This document shows, piece after piece, positions 52,914 through 64,000 of a stretch of DNA of 64,000 nucleotides. The notes beneath the pieces were generated by a model, which worked only from the letters and a program-made list of their open reading frames with translations, made no database searches and was not told the DNA's origin. The DNA is from Metaphire vulgaris (lineage: Eukaryota > Annelida > Clitellata > Crassiclitellata > Megascolecidae), in the NCBI GenBank assembly GCA_018105865.1, contig CM030868.1, positions 3,758,031 through 3,822,030 on the forward strand, written 5' to 3'. Made by a program: the position numbers and the translations under genes. Position 1 is the stretch's first letter. Each line of letters begins with the position of its first letter.

Positions 52914-53807
52914 CACAGGCTTACTTAACCTCCTAAACCACTTAAAATCACATTATTATTATTATGTCGATTGATTCCCTACCATAGTTGTGGCCAGGTT
53001 TCCTGTTAGCCAGGATCAGTATTAATTACTTTTAAAATTTATAAATTTAAATATAAATTAAATGGTAAAAATAGCAAAACAAATGGACAGTGCTACTTCT
53101 TTGATTACCTATCTTTCTTAGTCTCTTTCCACAACAGAAAAAGAAAGAGACTTGGGGATAATCACCCATAGAAGTATGAATCCATCTCACCAATGCATGG
53201 AGGCAGCAAAAAAGGGAAACCAAATGTTGGGAATGGTGAAAAGGACAATTGTGAGTCGTGACAAAGAGATAATCATTAAACTTTATAAGTCATTAGTAAG
53301 GCCTCATCTGGAATACTGTGTTCAGGCTTGGAATCCATTCTTGAAAAAAGATATAGAACTTTTAGAAAAAGTGCAAAGACGAGCAACGAAGATGGTCAAT
53401 GGGTGCCATAATTTAAGCTACGAAAAAAGACTTCAATACTGTGGACTGACAACATTAGAAAGGAGAAGAGAGAGAGGGGATTTGATAGAAACATACAAAA
53501 TAATGACTGGGAAAGTAGATGTGCCATATGATCGATTCTTTACATTGGCACACTATAGCAGCACAAGAGGCCACAAGTGCAAATTGTTTAAGCAGAGGGT
53601 TGGTCCAAGAAAGAAAAACTTTTTTAGTGCAAGGGTTGTGGACAAATGGAACAGTTTGGACGAGGTGGGAGTGACAGTCGAAACAGTGAACGGATTCAAA
53701 GGCTATCTAGATAAACTAGGTTATTGAATGCAGATGGTTACATCAGTGGTTTTCACACAGGCTTACTTAGCCTCCTAAACCACTTAAAATCACATTATTA
53801 TTATTAT
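52914..53807 (+). mobile_element. CR1-like LINE C-terminal ORF and 3' end, preceded by another copy's tail
   Basis: A 191-residue ORF (53152-53727) is open to a stop and reads LGIITHRSMNPSHQC, IIKLYKSLVRPHLEYCVQAW, LEKVQRRATKM and FFSARVVDKWNSLD, the conserved C-terminus of CR1-type reverse transcriptases. It ends in CCTCCTAAACCACTTAAAAT and an ATT tail at 53755-53807. The same tail stands alone at 52914-52966, so this copy inserted next to an older one. The lack of the RT core makes it non-autonomous; the clean ORF suggests a young insertion. Confidence 0.88.
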
Positions 53808-53967
53808 TCTAAATATATTCGTCTTTGCTGACGATACTTATGTAGCGCTATACAGTAGGGCGTGTGGGGATTTTAATGTTCGTGCTGAGATTCTAAGAGC
53901 TTTTGTTTGCCAGTCGAGACGCAACATCTTTGTAGCGCATTTCGTGCTCGCTGGATTTGTTCCGACG

Positions 53968-54907
53968 ATGTCGGGTAATGCAGCGATCCAGAAAAAGAAG
54001 CCGATCAAGGCCGTCCGACCAAAGAGGGATCTCTTCCGAGCCAACGAACCCCTGCTCAGCGTGTTCATGTGGGGCATAAATCACACGGTATCGCAGCCAC
54101 CACGACCATCCCATTATAATCATATTGGACGATTTTTGTAGCGCCTTTATAGTTGCTTCGACTGCGTTAGATTGCAGCGTGTGTGAAATAGGATCGGAGG
54201 CGAGTTCGACGCTCTTGATAGTTGTTTGGACGGTCCTTGAAAGTTAAGGTTACATCCCGGATGAGAAGAATGCTTCCTACAGTTGGTGGCGGCGATGATG
54301 ATGATGGCTATGGTCATAATACTAATGTAGGCCTACTTTTTTAGCATTTATTTTAAAAAGTACTAATGTACTTCTTTGCCAGACGTGCCACGCATTGCGA
54401 TTTTCAGTGGCACGCGGAAGACCCAGGCATTTTCAGTTGGGGTAAAAGTGCTACCCCAACCACTGCATTGATGGTGTGACGGTTCATGATTCATTTAGCC
54501 TTTCAGACACTAAAAGTATTTTCTAACATCAAAACTTTCTCCTGTTCTGCTTACTCCGTCTACAATAAATTAACAATCATTCAGTCTGTGACTGTTTTGT
54601 AGCCACTGTCTTGTTTACATCTCTCTTTCGCTATTTGTTTTATTTAGCTATAATCCAAAATGTGTGGCTATGGCTAACACATATAGGTGTGTCATGTCTT
54701 GTTCATGTGCATTCATTGGCTGCATTAGAATTAATTTCTCTCTCTATATATATTATTTCTAATATTTTTCTTTGATTTTTAGATTTCTGGACTAAGTCAT
54801 GTGAGCATGCCGATTATGTTAATGCCGGATGATTTTAAAGCATATACAAAGACTCGTGTGGACAATCACCTCTTCAACAAGTAAGAAGCAAAATATAGTA
54901 ATACAGC

Positions 54908-54954
<47 letters not shown>

Positions 54955-57900
54955 TTGCACCATTGCTATATCTGACATTTGAGGTGTCATATTGCAGTCA
55001 ATGTTCTGCCATACCTTAAGCCAGTGGTGGCCAACCGGTGGCCCACGGGCCACACATGGCCCACTGGCTGCTAATTGGTGGACCGCGGGGATCTCTTGAG
55101 ATAAATTTTATTGGTCCTATTTATGCATAAGATATTGATTGATGAGTAAGTCTTTTAGTTCCTGTGCTTAATTTAGTAAAATAGTAAAGTATTTTAAACT
55201 GCTGTTTAGTTGTAACTGTTACCAGTTACTACCGTTACGTGACTGTCGCTACTTTTTAAAAACAATATGCAAGGGGCAGCAAAACAATGCGGCCCTCTGC
55301 AGGCTGATCACAATTTATAATGGCCCACTTGTAGTAAAAGGTTGGCCACCCCTGCAGGCCTAAGCCATATTCACTTTAAGTATTCAGCTCATGAGTGGGA
55401 GCATGCAGAAGTCTTTCGAATGGGATTGTAAGCACATCATGTATTGAAGTAAATGAGTTGGAAGCCATGCTTTGTAATGTCAGATGGATTATGTTGAGTG
55501 TGCAGCTATGTTATTGAATTCTGCAGTTGTGTATTGCGTAATGCCTTCTGCTGTTGCCACTAGATCTGTCCTGTTGATAAGCTTACTGAGATATGAAAGG
55601 ACATTTTTATATCCTCCATGCTCATTTTTGAACAAACAAATTTCCAAGTTCCCACGAACCTTAACTGAATTGTCTTCCTCTTTAGCATTCGAATGTGTAT
55701 TTTTTCTCACGGTGATTTGATCATATTTAATTTATTTTTGTATTTAATTCAGACCTAGTGTCAGATTGTACCAGAATTGCTTTAAACTTGAAATATAAGT
55801 GATGTTGGAATTTTTAGATACTGTTTAAAATGTACCAGTTATATAATGGCTTGATGAAACTGCTTTGTTCTACTTTAGAGACAATATGCCAAGTCATTTC
55901 AAATTCAAAGAATACTGTCCGATTGTTTTTCGAAATCTTCGAGAGCGATTTGGAGTGGACGATAGCAGCTATTTGGTAAATTCTCAGATTTTTTTATTTC
56001 CACAGGAGTTATTGTCAAGCTTGACAGAGTTTTCTGTCAATAATTTTGAAAAATTCTCACTCCAACCTGCTGATTAGGGTGTCCAAATTATGACCTGATG
56101 ATATAACATTACTTTTTTGATGTAGTTGGCATTTGTGGTACTTGCTATTTATTTGTGATTTGGTTAATTTGGTTTTTTGGGGGTAGGTGGTGGTGGTCAT
56201 AAATTTAAAAATTCTAGTGACAGTAGCTGCCTGCATATTATTTGTTCTTCACTTACCCTAATGTTAAAATGGTTTGAACAGATTAATCAATAATGATATT
56301 TAAATTAATAGATTAAATTAGCAAATAGAAAAAATTGACCTGGGCATTCACAGTCATTTGGTTTTTATTTTCGTTACGATTTTAGCGATCTCTAACAAAG
56401 AAATGCCCGTTGGACACGGACCCTGCGGGAAAGACGTCTGCTTATCGGGCGCTGGTATCCTTTGATAACAAGTACTTCATCAAGACCATCCAGAGCGAAC
56501 AGGTGGCCGAAATGCACAACATCCTGAAGGATTATCACCAGGTTCAACTGTCAATCAGTTACAGTGTTTGCACTTTAGAAAGTGTTTGCATTATGAACTT
56601 AAAAACATATCTGTTTGGATGGGGACTATTTTCTGGTAATGAATAAGGTATGAAAATATCATTTTGTATGCATCCTTAGTAACATACATGCTTCAGAGGG
56701 GTCCATCCATATAGTATGTACGCACTGAAGAGAGTTGGATTTTGAAGATTTTTGCATATGTATGGTGTGTGTAACAGGGGGGGTTGAAAATATGCCTTTT
56801 TTTGTATGTACTATGTGGATGAGCCCTAGGTCCAATGTGCATCCTTGTGTCTGTCAGCATCTTAGCCCCTTTACTAGCTGTCCCAAGAATACTTGTACTT
56901 TTTACATTACATTACAAGTATGGTAAATGGTGGTAGAGGTATTTAAAGGTAAGGTAAACGTTGTCTAATCACTGAATTATTCCAATGTTCTGAAATGCAA
57001 ACCAACTTTGGGTAGGCAGCATGGACATTATATCTCTAACCCCCAACAACAATAATTGATGCCATTATTTGCAGCAGGCATGACCAATACCCACCACTGT
57101 AAAATGTATGGCCAAGTCTTAGCTGTTGAGGCATCAACTTTGAATCCAGAAAGATCAGCAGTAATAATGCTAGTTTTGTAAATGTTGCATTTCAATTTCT
57201 AGCAGATGTTTCAAACTTTCTAAAAATTGTGATTAAAAGTCGCAGTTGCTTTACTCAAACAGTTAGCTGGTCAATCTAGAATATGCATTATTTTGAATTG
57301 ATTGAATTGATTGAATTGAATTGATTGAGTCAAATGATTGAATTGAATTTAGTGATTGAATGATACTTACTTTAAATGATTTCAGTGACTTGTTTTACTT
57401 AGTACATTGTGGAGAGCCATGGCGATACTCTTTTGCCGCAGTACCTGGGCATGTACCGTGTGACGGTAAACGAGACAGAAACCTACCTTGCTATTAGAAG
57501 AAATGCGTTTAGTCATCGTCTGAAGATTCACAGAAAGTACGACCTGAAGGTACTTCTTTTTTTGTCCACCTGTATTTCAATATGTCTTCACTACGATCTT
57601 CGTATATTAAAATTGATTTGGTCTGTGTATGTCTTTTTAACATGACTCTGTACAGTGTTATACGAATGAACGTAATGTGTCACCCCTGTAGTGCGTAGTT
57701 TTACTAAATGATACGTTACGCTGTGTCTTGGTATTTTGGTTTTCGGTAGAAATCAGTATTTTTGATGGTCAATGCAGTTATGTTGATTTGTGTTATTTTA
57801 ACTTGGCATTTTCCAATTTTTTCCAGGGCTCAACCGTTGATCGCCTGGCAAGTGAAAAGGAGAGGACTAAGGATCTCCCAACACTAAAGGACAACGATTT

Positions 57901-58802
57901 TCTAAACGACGGTCAAAAAATCGTCGTTGGTCCAGAAAAGAGAGATAAATTGATCAAGACAATTCAGCGAGATATAGAGGTAAGATAATTTTTAAAATTA
58001 TTTATTGATTTGGAATCTTACTTATCTACTTTTCTGTCACGATTCAGAGAGTTTCTACATTTATGCATTAAGTTAAAATATTTGTGCTTACGATTTTACG
58101 ATTGAATTTACTGTTAACCCTTAAACTGCCGTTATACTCGGTTACATTGCATATAGTTACAAAGTATTAAAATTCAGTTTCATTAATTGAATGGATGGGT
58201 GGAATAAGGAGGTAACCGTATCCGACCCCCCCCAATGGTTTGAGTATCAATAACAATAACAATAAGAGGGGTAACTGCATTTACTTTCATATTTCGCCGG
58301 ACCCTTCAACTGATATTTTCGCCACTAAGGGGGTAACTGGATTTACTTCCTTATTCCTCTGGGCCCTTCAATTGACAATCTCACCATTAAGGTGGTAACT
58401 GCATTTAACTCCTTATTCCACCCATCTATTCAATTGTCTTCTTCAGCTGTTAGCTGGTCTAAACCTGATGGACTACAGCCTGCTTGTTGGCATTCACTTC
58501 TGCGATGCGGTTGAAACGGAGCAGGGCGACGCGGCGAATAACGATCGCGATGCTGACGCCGATGCTGACGAGGACGGCTACGACTCGGCCGGCAGTTACA
58601 ACGTTGTCGGGGTACCGACCCCACCGGACAGCCCGCTGGCTCCGTCTTCTTCCGGGCACAGGGATTCCCCGGAGAGCTAGATCCAGTCACGGAATTCTAC
58701 GCCCTGCGAAATTCTGATCGTACGTAAAATGTTCCTGTAGATATCTTTGAATCAATTTTAATTGTCTTGAAAGTGTTAGTACATATTAAGTATATATGTG
58801 TT

Positions 58803-58887
<85 letters not shown>

Positions 58888-59184
58888 AGGAAAATGACTG
58901 ACAGAGGACGACACATAAAGAAGACTGATCTTATGGAAATTTTTAGCGTTTGGATGAACGTTTGTGAACGTTCGACTGTGTTTAATTCTGCGTTTTTAGA
59001 ATGTTCGAGGCGCGAGGTTTACTTCATCGCCGTTATCGACGTCTTGACGCGCTACGGCGTCAAGAAGCGCACGGCACAGGCGGCCAAAACCATGAAGCAC
59101 GGCGCCGGCGCGGAAATTTCGACCGTCAAGCCCGACCAGTACGCCAAACGTTTCCTGGAATTTGTGGAGAAAATCATCGAATAA
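53968..59184 (+). CDS. PIP4K2: Phosphatidylinositol 5-phosphate 4-kinase (type II PIP kinase)
   Basis: Phosphorylates PtdIns5P to PtdIns(4,5)P2. Exons 53968-54087, 54783-54880, 55879-55975, 56386-56541, 57403-57549, 57827-57979, 58447-58719 and 59000-59184. Family blocks in order: [120 protein letters not shown], the acidic linker, [25 protein letters not shown] and the activation loop [30 protein letters not shown] is typical of type II rather than type I enzymes. Summed exons are one base short of a multiple of three: in exon 7 the frame through [12 protein letters not shown] meets a stop at 58678, while [16 protein letters not shown] follows in another frame. About 409 residues if in frame. 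Confidence 0.95.
54910..54951. repeat. (AAT)n microsatellite
   Basis: About 13 triplets just after the PIP4K2 exon 2 donor. Confidence 0.9.
55016..55355. mobile_element. hAT-like element with CAGTGGTGGCCAACC ends
   Basis: Inverse right end GGTTGGCCACCCCTG; CTTAAGC before and CCTAAGCC a few bases after it suggest a diverged duplication. In PIP4K2 intron 2. Confidence 0.7.
56699..56826. mobile_element. Family B MITE
   Basis: GGGTCCATCCATATAGTATG start, ACTATGTGGATGAGCCC end; in PIP4K2 intron 4. Confidence 0.78.
58807..58885. repeat. (TA)n microsatellite
   Basis: Pure TA run of about 39 units in the last PIP4K2 intron, about 115 bp before the last exon. Confidence 0.95.
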
Positions 59185-59942
59185 TTATAATCAATCGCTG
59201 TTTTTTTTTTTTTGTTTTCTGTATATTGTGAGAAAAAGCTGTTGTGCATCTGTCTGCATTTACTGTTAGTTAGCTATAGTATTGTGTCACTACAAATTAC
59301 CGCAATATATGACTGTTGTCACTACAATTATTACTGCGATATGTGTTGTTTTTGTTGCATTTGTTATGCGGATATTAAAGTTTCTCGAACACACGGTAAT
59401 CAAAGGAGCTTGTCGAGCATTAGAAATTGTCGCAGACAGAATGCACTCTTGTCTTTTGTCTATATTTTGTTCGTCTTCAATTGCGATTATGGCAGTTGCA
59501 TTTTGTAGCACCGTTTCTAATACCTTGAGGCTTCGATCGATAGAGACTCCAAATCCGAGCAGTAAGAGTCCGGGTCAGTCCAGGTATCACTCGGCAGGAG
59601 AGATCAAGGAGGGAATGCTACCTGAAAGAGATGAGGTTTGAGTCTTGATTTGAAAGTGATCAGTTCGTTGGAAAATCTGACAGACATTGGAAGAAGGTTC
59701 CAAGATCGTGGACTGTGAAAACTCTGTTGTCAGTTTCAGTTCTGGAGTGATCATGATTATGATGATGGCGATGACAAGAGATGATATACTTTGCTTTTTA
59801 TGTAGTCAATGTTACTGATCATATGAGGGATAACAAAATTTTGGCTGGATAATGGGTAACTTGTCTAATTACTGGGTAACTCATTTTGTGGGCTGAATTA
59901 GGCTGCACAGAAAAATTATATTTTCATCTGAGGTGGTTAACT

Positions 59943-60125
59943 AATTTGTAATAGCATTTTTAGTGCTGTTTTTCCACCAAATGAGACCATATGCTCCTGC
60001 GGGAATTGAACACACGACCTCCTGCTCCATTGTCCAACGTTGTTACCACTCTGCTATCTTCCCGCCCGGTTCTCTTATTTGTAATAGCATTTTTAATGCT
60101 GTTTTTCACAAACAGACCATATGAT
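59943..60125 (-). repeat. tRNA-derived SINE head between ~49-bp direct repeats
   Basis: On the minus strand GATAGCAGAGTGGTAACAAC and GTGTGTTCAATTCC match the 49404 SINE. TTTGTAATAGCATTTTTA... occurs on both sides (59943-59993 and 60077-60125). Confidence 0.65.
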
Positions 60126-60474
60126 TACTATCTTATACCTAGTCATTTAGGCTAATGCTGAGGGTAGTTCTTGATGTTATTGTTAGCAGAAATTTTGGGA
60201 GCAATCAGTTTCCCAAAAGTAATTTACTGTTATAAAGGTGCATTACGAAGTTTTTTTATTTGTGCTACTGGGAATGACTTACATTGGGCCAACCACACAA
60301 TCCATAAATGTAATATCTTTGATTTGGTTACCATGAAAAAAGCTGATAATCAAGATACAGAAGACATGGATAATTTTTGAAATTGAGAAACTAAAATCTT
60401 GACCATTTAACTCGTATTTAGAAATTTTTTAAAATAGAAAGTGCTTTCGTTGAAGCTTTTTAAGGACTGCATTC

Positions 60475-60639
60475 CAGGGATGTAGGTACTTGGTACTTGT
60501 ACTTGTGTTGTACTCAAGTACGATTTTTCAGTCCTTGTAATTGTACTTGGAGGCTGGGTACCTGTACTTGTACTCAAAGTTTTTGGAATGCATGTACTTG
60601 TACTTGTACTTGAAATAATTTGTACTTGCTACATCTCTG
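60475..60639. mobile_element. hAT-like MITE filled with TACTTG repeats
   Basis: Ends CAGGGATGTAGGTACTTG and TACTTGCTACATCTCTG; the interior is mostly GTACTTGTACTTG words in both orientations. Flanks CTGCATTC and TTCCATTC match at 6 of 8. Confidence 0.65.
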
Positions 60640-61553
60640 TTCCATTCAGTTTCTTTTGTTTGGGGCCATTTTAAACTAAGTTGTTTTCATTCCGTGACTT
60701 TGATTGCTAATTTATTTTGCCAACAAAAGCTGGAAACATTAAATTTTCACGTGAAGAGAGACTGTATTTGCACATTTTCAACGTAGCTTTCCTTCCCCTT
60801 CAGACATGAATCTGATAAATAGGGTTGATTTTAAGAATTTTTACAAAATTATTTCTTAAGAAATACCTAGGCCTATTTATAGAATTTATATAGTGTGTTG
60901 CACATTTATTGTGTGTATTCGTAAGTTGTTAGTGTCTGTCTTGGATTGGTGCTAGTGCATTTTTTATTTTTATACTATGGCAGTTTCTGTATTTGTTTAT
61001 CATACACTGTAGTAGACTGATTGTTAAATTGGTGAAAGTCCTAGATGGAATTCTGGCATACATGCATTCAGGGCTGGGTCTAATCTGCCCTGGTAACCTC
61101 CCCCCCCCCATGCAGAATAAATATTTTGGCCGCCCAAGTATGGAGAATGTTAGGGATGTTGCAGTAATTACGAAACAATTTATCCTTTGGGCAGGGCTCT
61201 GTGACCCCAAAATTTGTGGACTCTGTGGGTGCCTGGCACTGACCCTACATCCATCTGTGTTGTTGTTTGCATATCTGTATTGTGTTACTTACTTGTGCAC
61301 TGGTTCGGTGTCTGATAACATAATCAAACTGCTTGTCAAGTTGTCAGTAATGCTTCTTTCTGGTGTTTCATATCTTAGTTATTATCATTTGGGATTAGAA
61401 TGTATCTGTTGAAGCTTCATTCTGTCGCAGAAGTTTTGTTATAACTTGCGAACAACATTTTTTCGCAGCCGGGTTCGTACGAATGCTCATTTAGGACTCG
61501 TTTGAACATCAGTAGTTTCATTCAATTATATCTTTCACTCTAGCTCTTATAAG

Positions 61554-61846
61554 GGTCCATCCATATAGTGCATAATACTGCATTTGCACTGAGGGGGTTG
61601 GATTTAGGAGATTTTGCATATGTACGGTGTGGGCTCATGCATATAGTACAGTACATATGTATGTAAAAAAGGCATCTTTGCAACCCCACCTTCCCCCGTT
61701 GCACACAGCGTACATATGAACAATCTCCACAACCCAACCTTCCTCAGTACGTACGTACTATACGGATGGACCCTGTGCAAACCGAGGGTGGATGGGGGTT
61801 GAAAAATATGCCTTTTTTTAGTATGTACTATATGGATGAGCCCTAT
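61554..61846. mobile_element. Cluster of three overlapping family B MITE copies
   Basis: GGTCCATCCATATAG at 61555, GGGCTCATGCATATAG near 61630, GTACTATACGGATGGACCC near 61772 and ATATGGATGAGCCC at 61846: alternating orientations, as if one copy was interrupted by another. Confidence 0.65.
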
Positions 61847-62093
61847 TATGCAGACAATGCAGACAAGCTGTGTGGAAGTTTTAGTTTTATCAAATTTTAT
61901 TGTTTGTGATGACGTAATTTTAACATTGAATTAATATTCTTTGATCAGATTAGGGTTGATTTGCATAAGTTGTTTATATACACTTTTTTGTGAATATGCT
62001 TCTAAGGACCACACCAGACGTTTTACTTATGAAAACTTCACTGGATACTGTGTTTCTAGTTATCAGTTTACAAAAGTTTTCTTTTATAAATTA

Positions 62094-62377
62094 CAGTAGC
62101 GTGCAGAGGGTGGGACGCTGACCCCGGGCGTCCACCAGAGGGGTATAAAAATTGACCTGGCAACCTTTTTTGCTCGTGAACACATTTTCATTAAAATCCT
62201 TAAAATTATCGATTTGTCCCCGGGCAAACACCAGATCGGGGCATCGTAATTGACTCGGCCACCTTTTTTTATTCGCCAGCACCGGGCATGCAGCAGGGAT
62301 CGGGTGTCCAAATTGACTTTGTCCTCGGGCATCCACCTCAGGCAACCACTCTCTCTCTCTCTCTCTGCACGCCACTG
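62094..62377. mobile_element. hAT-like MITE with perfect 8-bp TSD ATAAATTA
   Basis: Ends CAGTAGCGTGCAGAGGG and CTCTGCACGCCACTG; ATAAATTA at 62086-62093 and 62378-62385. A CT microsatellite has grown inside the right arm. Confidence 0.88.
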
Positions 62378-63289
62378 ATAAATTATTTTGTTGACTTTAC
62401 GAAAGCAACTGTGCAATAATGTGGGTTGTGAGAAGAATTCTGAATACAGGATCTATGAGGCAGTCGTCGGTTATCCTGTAAAACTGTTCGTGAATGCGGA
62501 TTCGAACATCTTCTGTGTTTTTTTTTTTTTAAATGGAACAAGCCTCAGTGTCAGACTTGGTATTCATAGGATCAATTTTCAGAAATACTTGCATGTGCAC
62601 TGTACAGTCATTATTGAGTGGGTTACTAACATTAGTTGTTAATTAGCTACTGTTGTTGGCACATTTTTTATTCAAAATTAGAAACTACCGGGTAATATTT
62701 CTGCACTTTAGAGTAAACTTCCAATATGATAAACACAGAACTGCATGGTATTTGCGAACTGCTTTTAACATATCTTATAGGTAAAAGATGTAATTGGCGG
62801 TGATCTAGAATTTTGCAAATTGTATCTTAGATATTTTAATATGTATATTTTCTGATAATAAAGGGTTATTGCAGTTGATAAAATTCTGTAAAATTTGATG
62901 GATTTGTTAAAATTTGTGGAAAATTATACCAGTTTACAAACTATCGGCCTAGACATTATGCTAATAAATGTCTCTTATATTAATGAGTTGTCACTTAACA
63001 ATAAGCAAGTAAAGACTGCAAACCAAAAAGACCTGCTTTTAATTTTTCCTGCACTTTTAGTGTTATGTCTATGTCATGGAATCAACAGTAATGTTCTTAG
63101 GAGACTTTTCACTATTGTTCCAGAAAGCTAGTCTTTCGCTGGCAGATCTTCCCAAATCACGGTGTTCTTTCATTCTTTGATACTTAGACTTGGAAATTTC
63201 TGTGATTAAATTTTCTTAATTTCTATGTTATGCAACAGTTTTTAAACCGTGCTCTGCTTTTAGATATTTGCATTCCTATCACATACATG

Positions 63290-63485
63290 CATTTTAGAGC
63301 TAGTCTTAAGACCTACCCTTTTGGTCTGACCTAGCCTCGTTAGATTGCTCTCTGACAACGAGACTGACCTATTTGATTTGACCAGGCTGTAACTCAGATA
63401 GAATTTGGTGTACCATCGTCTGGTGCCCTATAGGAACTATGTGATGATCATGATCGTGGTACCAAAGAAGTTGATTAATTGATTG
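63290..63485 (+). mobile_element. LINE 3' end (family D type) with ATTGA tail
   Basis: TTTAGAGCTAGTCTTAAGAC reads as the end of a CR1/L2-type protein (FRASLKTYPF then stop). It is followed by the family D block TTTGGTGTACCATCG and a GATTAATTGATTGATT tail, which ties family D to a LINE. Confidence 0.55.
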
Positions 63486-63794
63486 ATTTTGAGGACACAT
63501 TTTCTAAAGTGGAGAAAATGTCTGGAACTCTGTATAAAAAGTCAGACGTAAATCTACAGCGGCAACACCAGTCAGATGTTAGAACGGAAGTTATTGTCTG
63601 TATTCTGCTTTGGAATGAAAAATTTCTGGAGAAGAGTTCTTCAATTCTCAGACTCTATTTTCCAGATTTTTGCCATCGGAGAGGATCATCTGTTGGTCAG
63701 TTTAATTATTTTATTCAATCTATATCCAGTTCAAACGATGATTTTGGTGTATTTTTATCAGTTAGAATTTTATAAATCGTTTTGGATTAAGCAA

Positions 63795-63880
63795 ACTAAT
63801 AAATAAGTAAAATCTCGTGAGTTTATATAGCCCTTTCGCCAGTAGCACCGCAGTAGCTGCTTATTGTTAAGAGGGTTACA
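63795..63880 (-). mobile_element. LINE 3' end, reverse copy of the 52.7-kb element
   Basis: AAGTAAAATCTCGTGAGTTT followed by GCAGTAGCTGCTTATTGTTA is the inverse of the 3' end at 52680-52745; another copy is near 23390-23450. Confidence 0.65.
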
Positions 63881-63885
63881 GATGG

Positions 63886-63975
63886 TAGCCGCCCCCGCTA
63901 TGACCGCCCCAGCTATGACCGCCCAGTTATAACCGCCCGAGTTAAGACCACCCCAAATATGATCAACCGCAATAT
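63886..63975. repeat. 14-15 bp degenerate tandem repeat
   Basis: About six units of GCTATGACCGCCCCA with increasing divergence to the right. Confidence 0.8.
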
Positions 63976-64000
63976 AAATAAACAAAGTTTGATAAGCAAA

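Larger units (their letters stand above)
59185..64000. other. PIP4K2 3' UTR and gene-free repeat region
   Basis: I see no convincing exon in this stretch. It holds the SINE and MITEs listed separately, AT-rich sequence, and at the right end a LINE 3' end on each strand. Confidence 0.6.

Noticed and set aside
59282..59641. 119-codon ORF after PIP4K2
   Set aside because: No domain, no supporting splice pattern, sits in the 3' UTR; hydrophobic by AT-rich composition.
59995..60066. A functional tRNA gene on the minus strand
   Set aside because: A and B boxes are recognisable, but the acceptor and T stems cannot both be formed; it matches the SINE at 49404.
61540..61737. Short minus-strand ORF GCGDCSYVRCV...
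   Set aside because: Derived from overlapping family B MITEs.

Overview
This is animal nuclear DNA: multi-exon genes with GT-AG introns, 3-nt and 2-nt microsatellites, many short transposons and broken LINEs. The gene set (HYLS1, retinol dehydrogenase-like SDRs, a p24/TMED protein, TENT4, a ZP-domain membrane protein, SOD1, secernin, PIP4K2), the CR1-like and RTE-like LINE remnants and the local abundance of the palindrome TAGGCCTA suggest a marine invertebrate, perhaps an echinoderm or hemichordate. The animal assignment is firm; the phylum is an inference. Nothing here looks bacterial, viral or plasmid-like, and the neighbouring genes are mostly unrelated housekeeping genes, so I see no operon-like system.

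Layout: HYLS1 (+, 334-7075); an SDR gene called RDH-A here (-, 8206-13813); an intronless TMED gene (-, 15064-15759); RDH-B (+, 19264-24136), a divergent-orientation paralogue of RDH-A with the same seven-exon structure; TENT4 (+, 26605-31731); a single-pass ZP-domain protein (-, 33051-38704); SOD1 (+, 40543-43537); secernin (+, 45549-50198); a LINE graveyard (50745-53810); PIP4K2 (+, 53968-59184); then about 4.8 kb with only repeats. I assembled exons by hand from splice sites, reading phase and family similarity. RDH-B, TENT4, the ZP gene, SOD1 and secernin join in frame from ATG to stop. RDH-A and PIP4K2 are each one base out of frame in this sequence, and HYLS1 has one unresolved phase step.

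The repeats are the most informative part. At least fourteen short elements have CAG...CTG-type ends, most with an 8-bp target duplication (hAT-like MITEs). Seven 72-74 bp elements start CCC, end GGG and sit between TTAA (piggyBac-like MITEs). A family of GGGCTCATCC...GGATGAGCCC elements has 3-bp duplications in several copies. Some are nested, and the element at 33.4-34.3 kb shows a composite structure that can be read as integration of a circle by recombination. A LINE tail abuts the splice acceptor of secernin coding exon 2. The stretch from 7.7 to 18.4 kb carries about fifteen copies of TAGGCCTA against about two in the other 53 kb.
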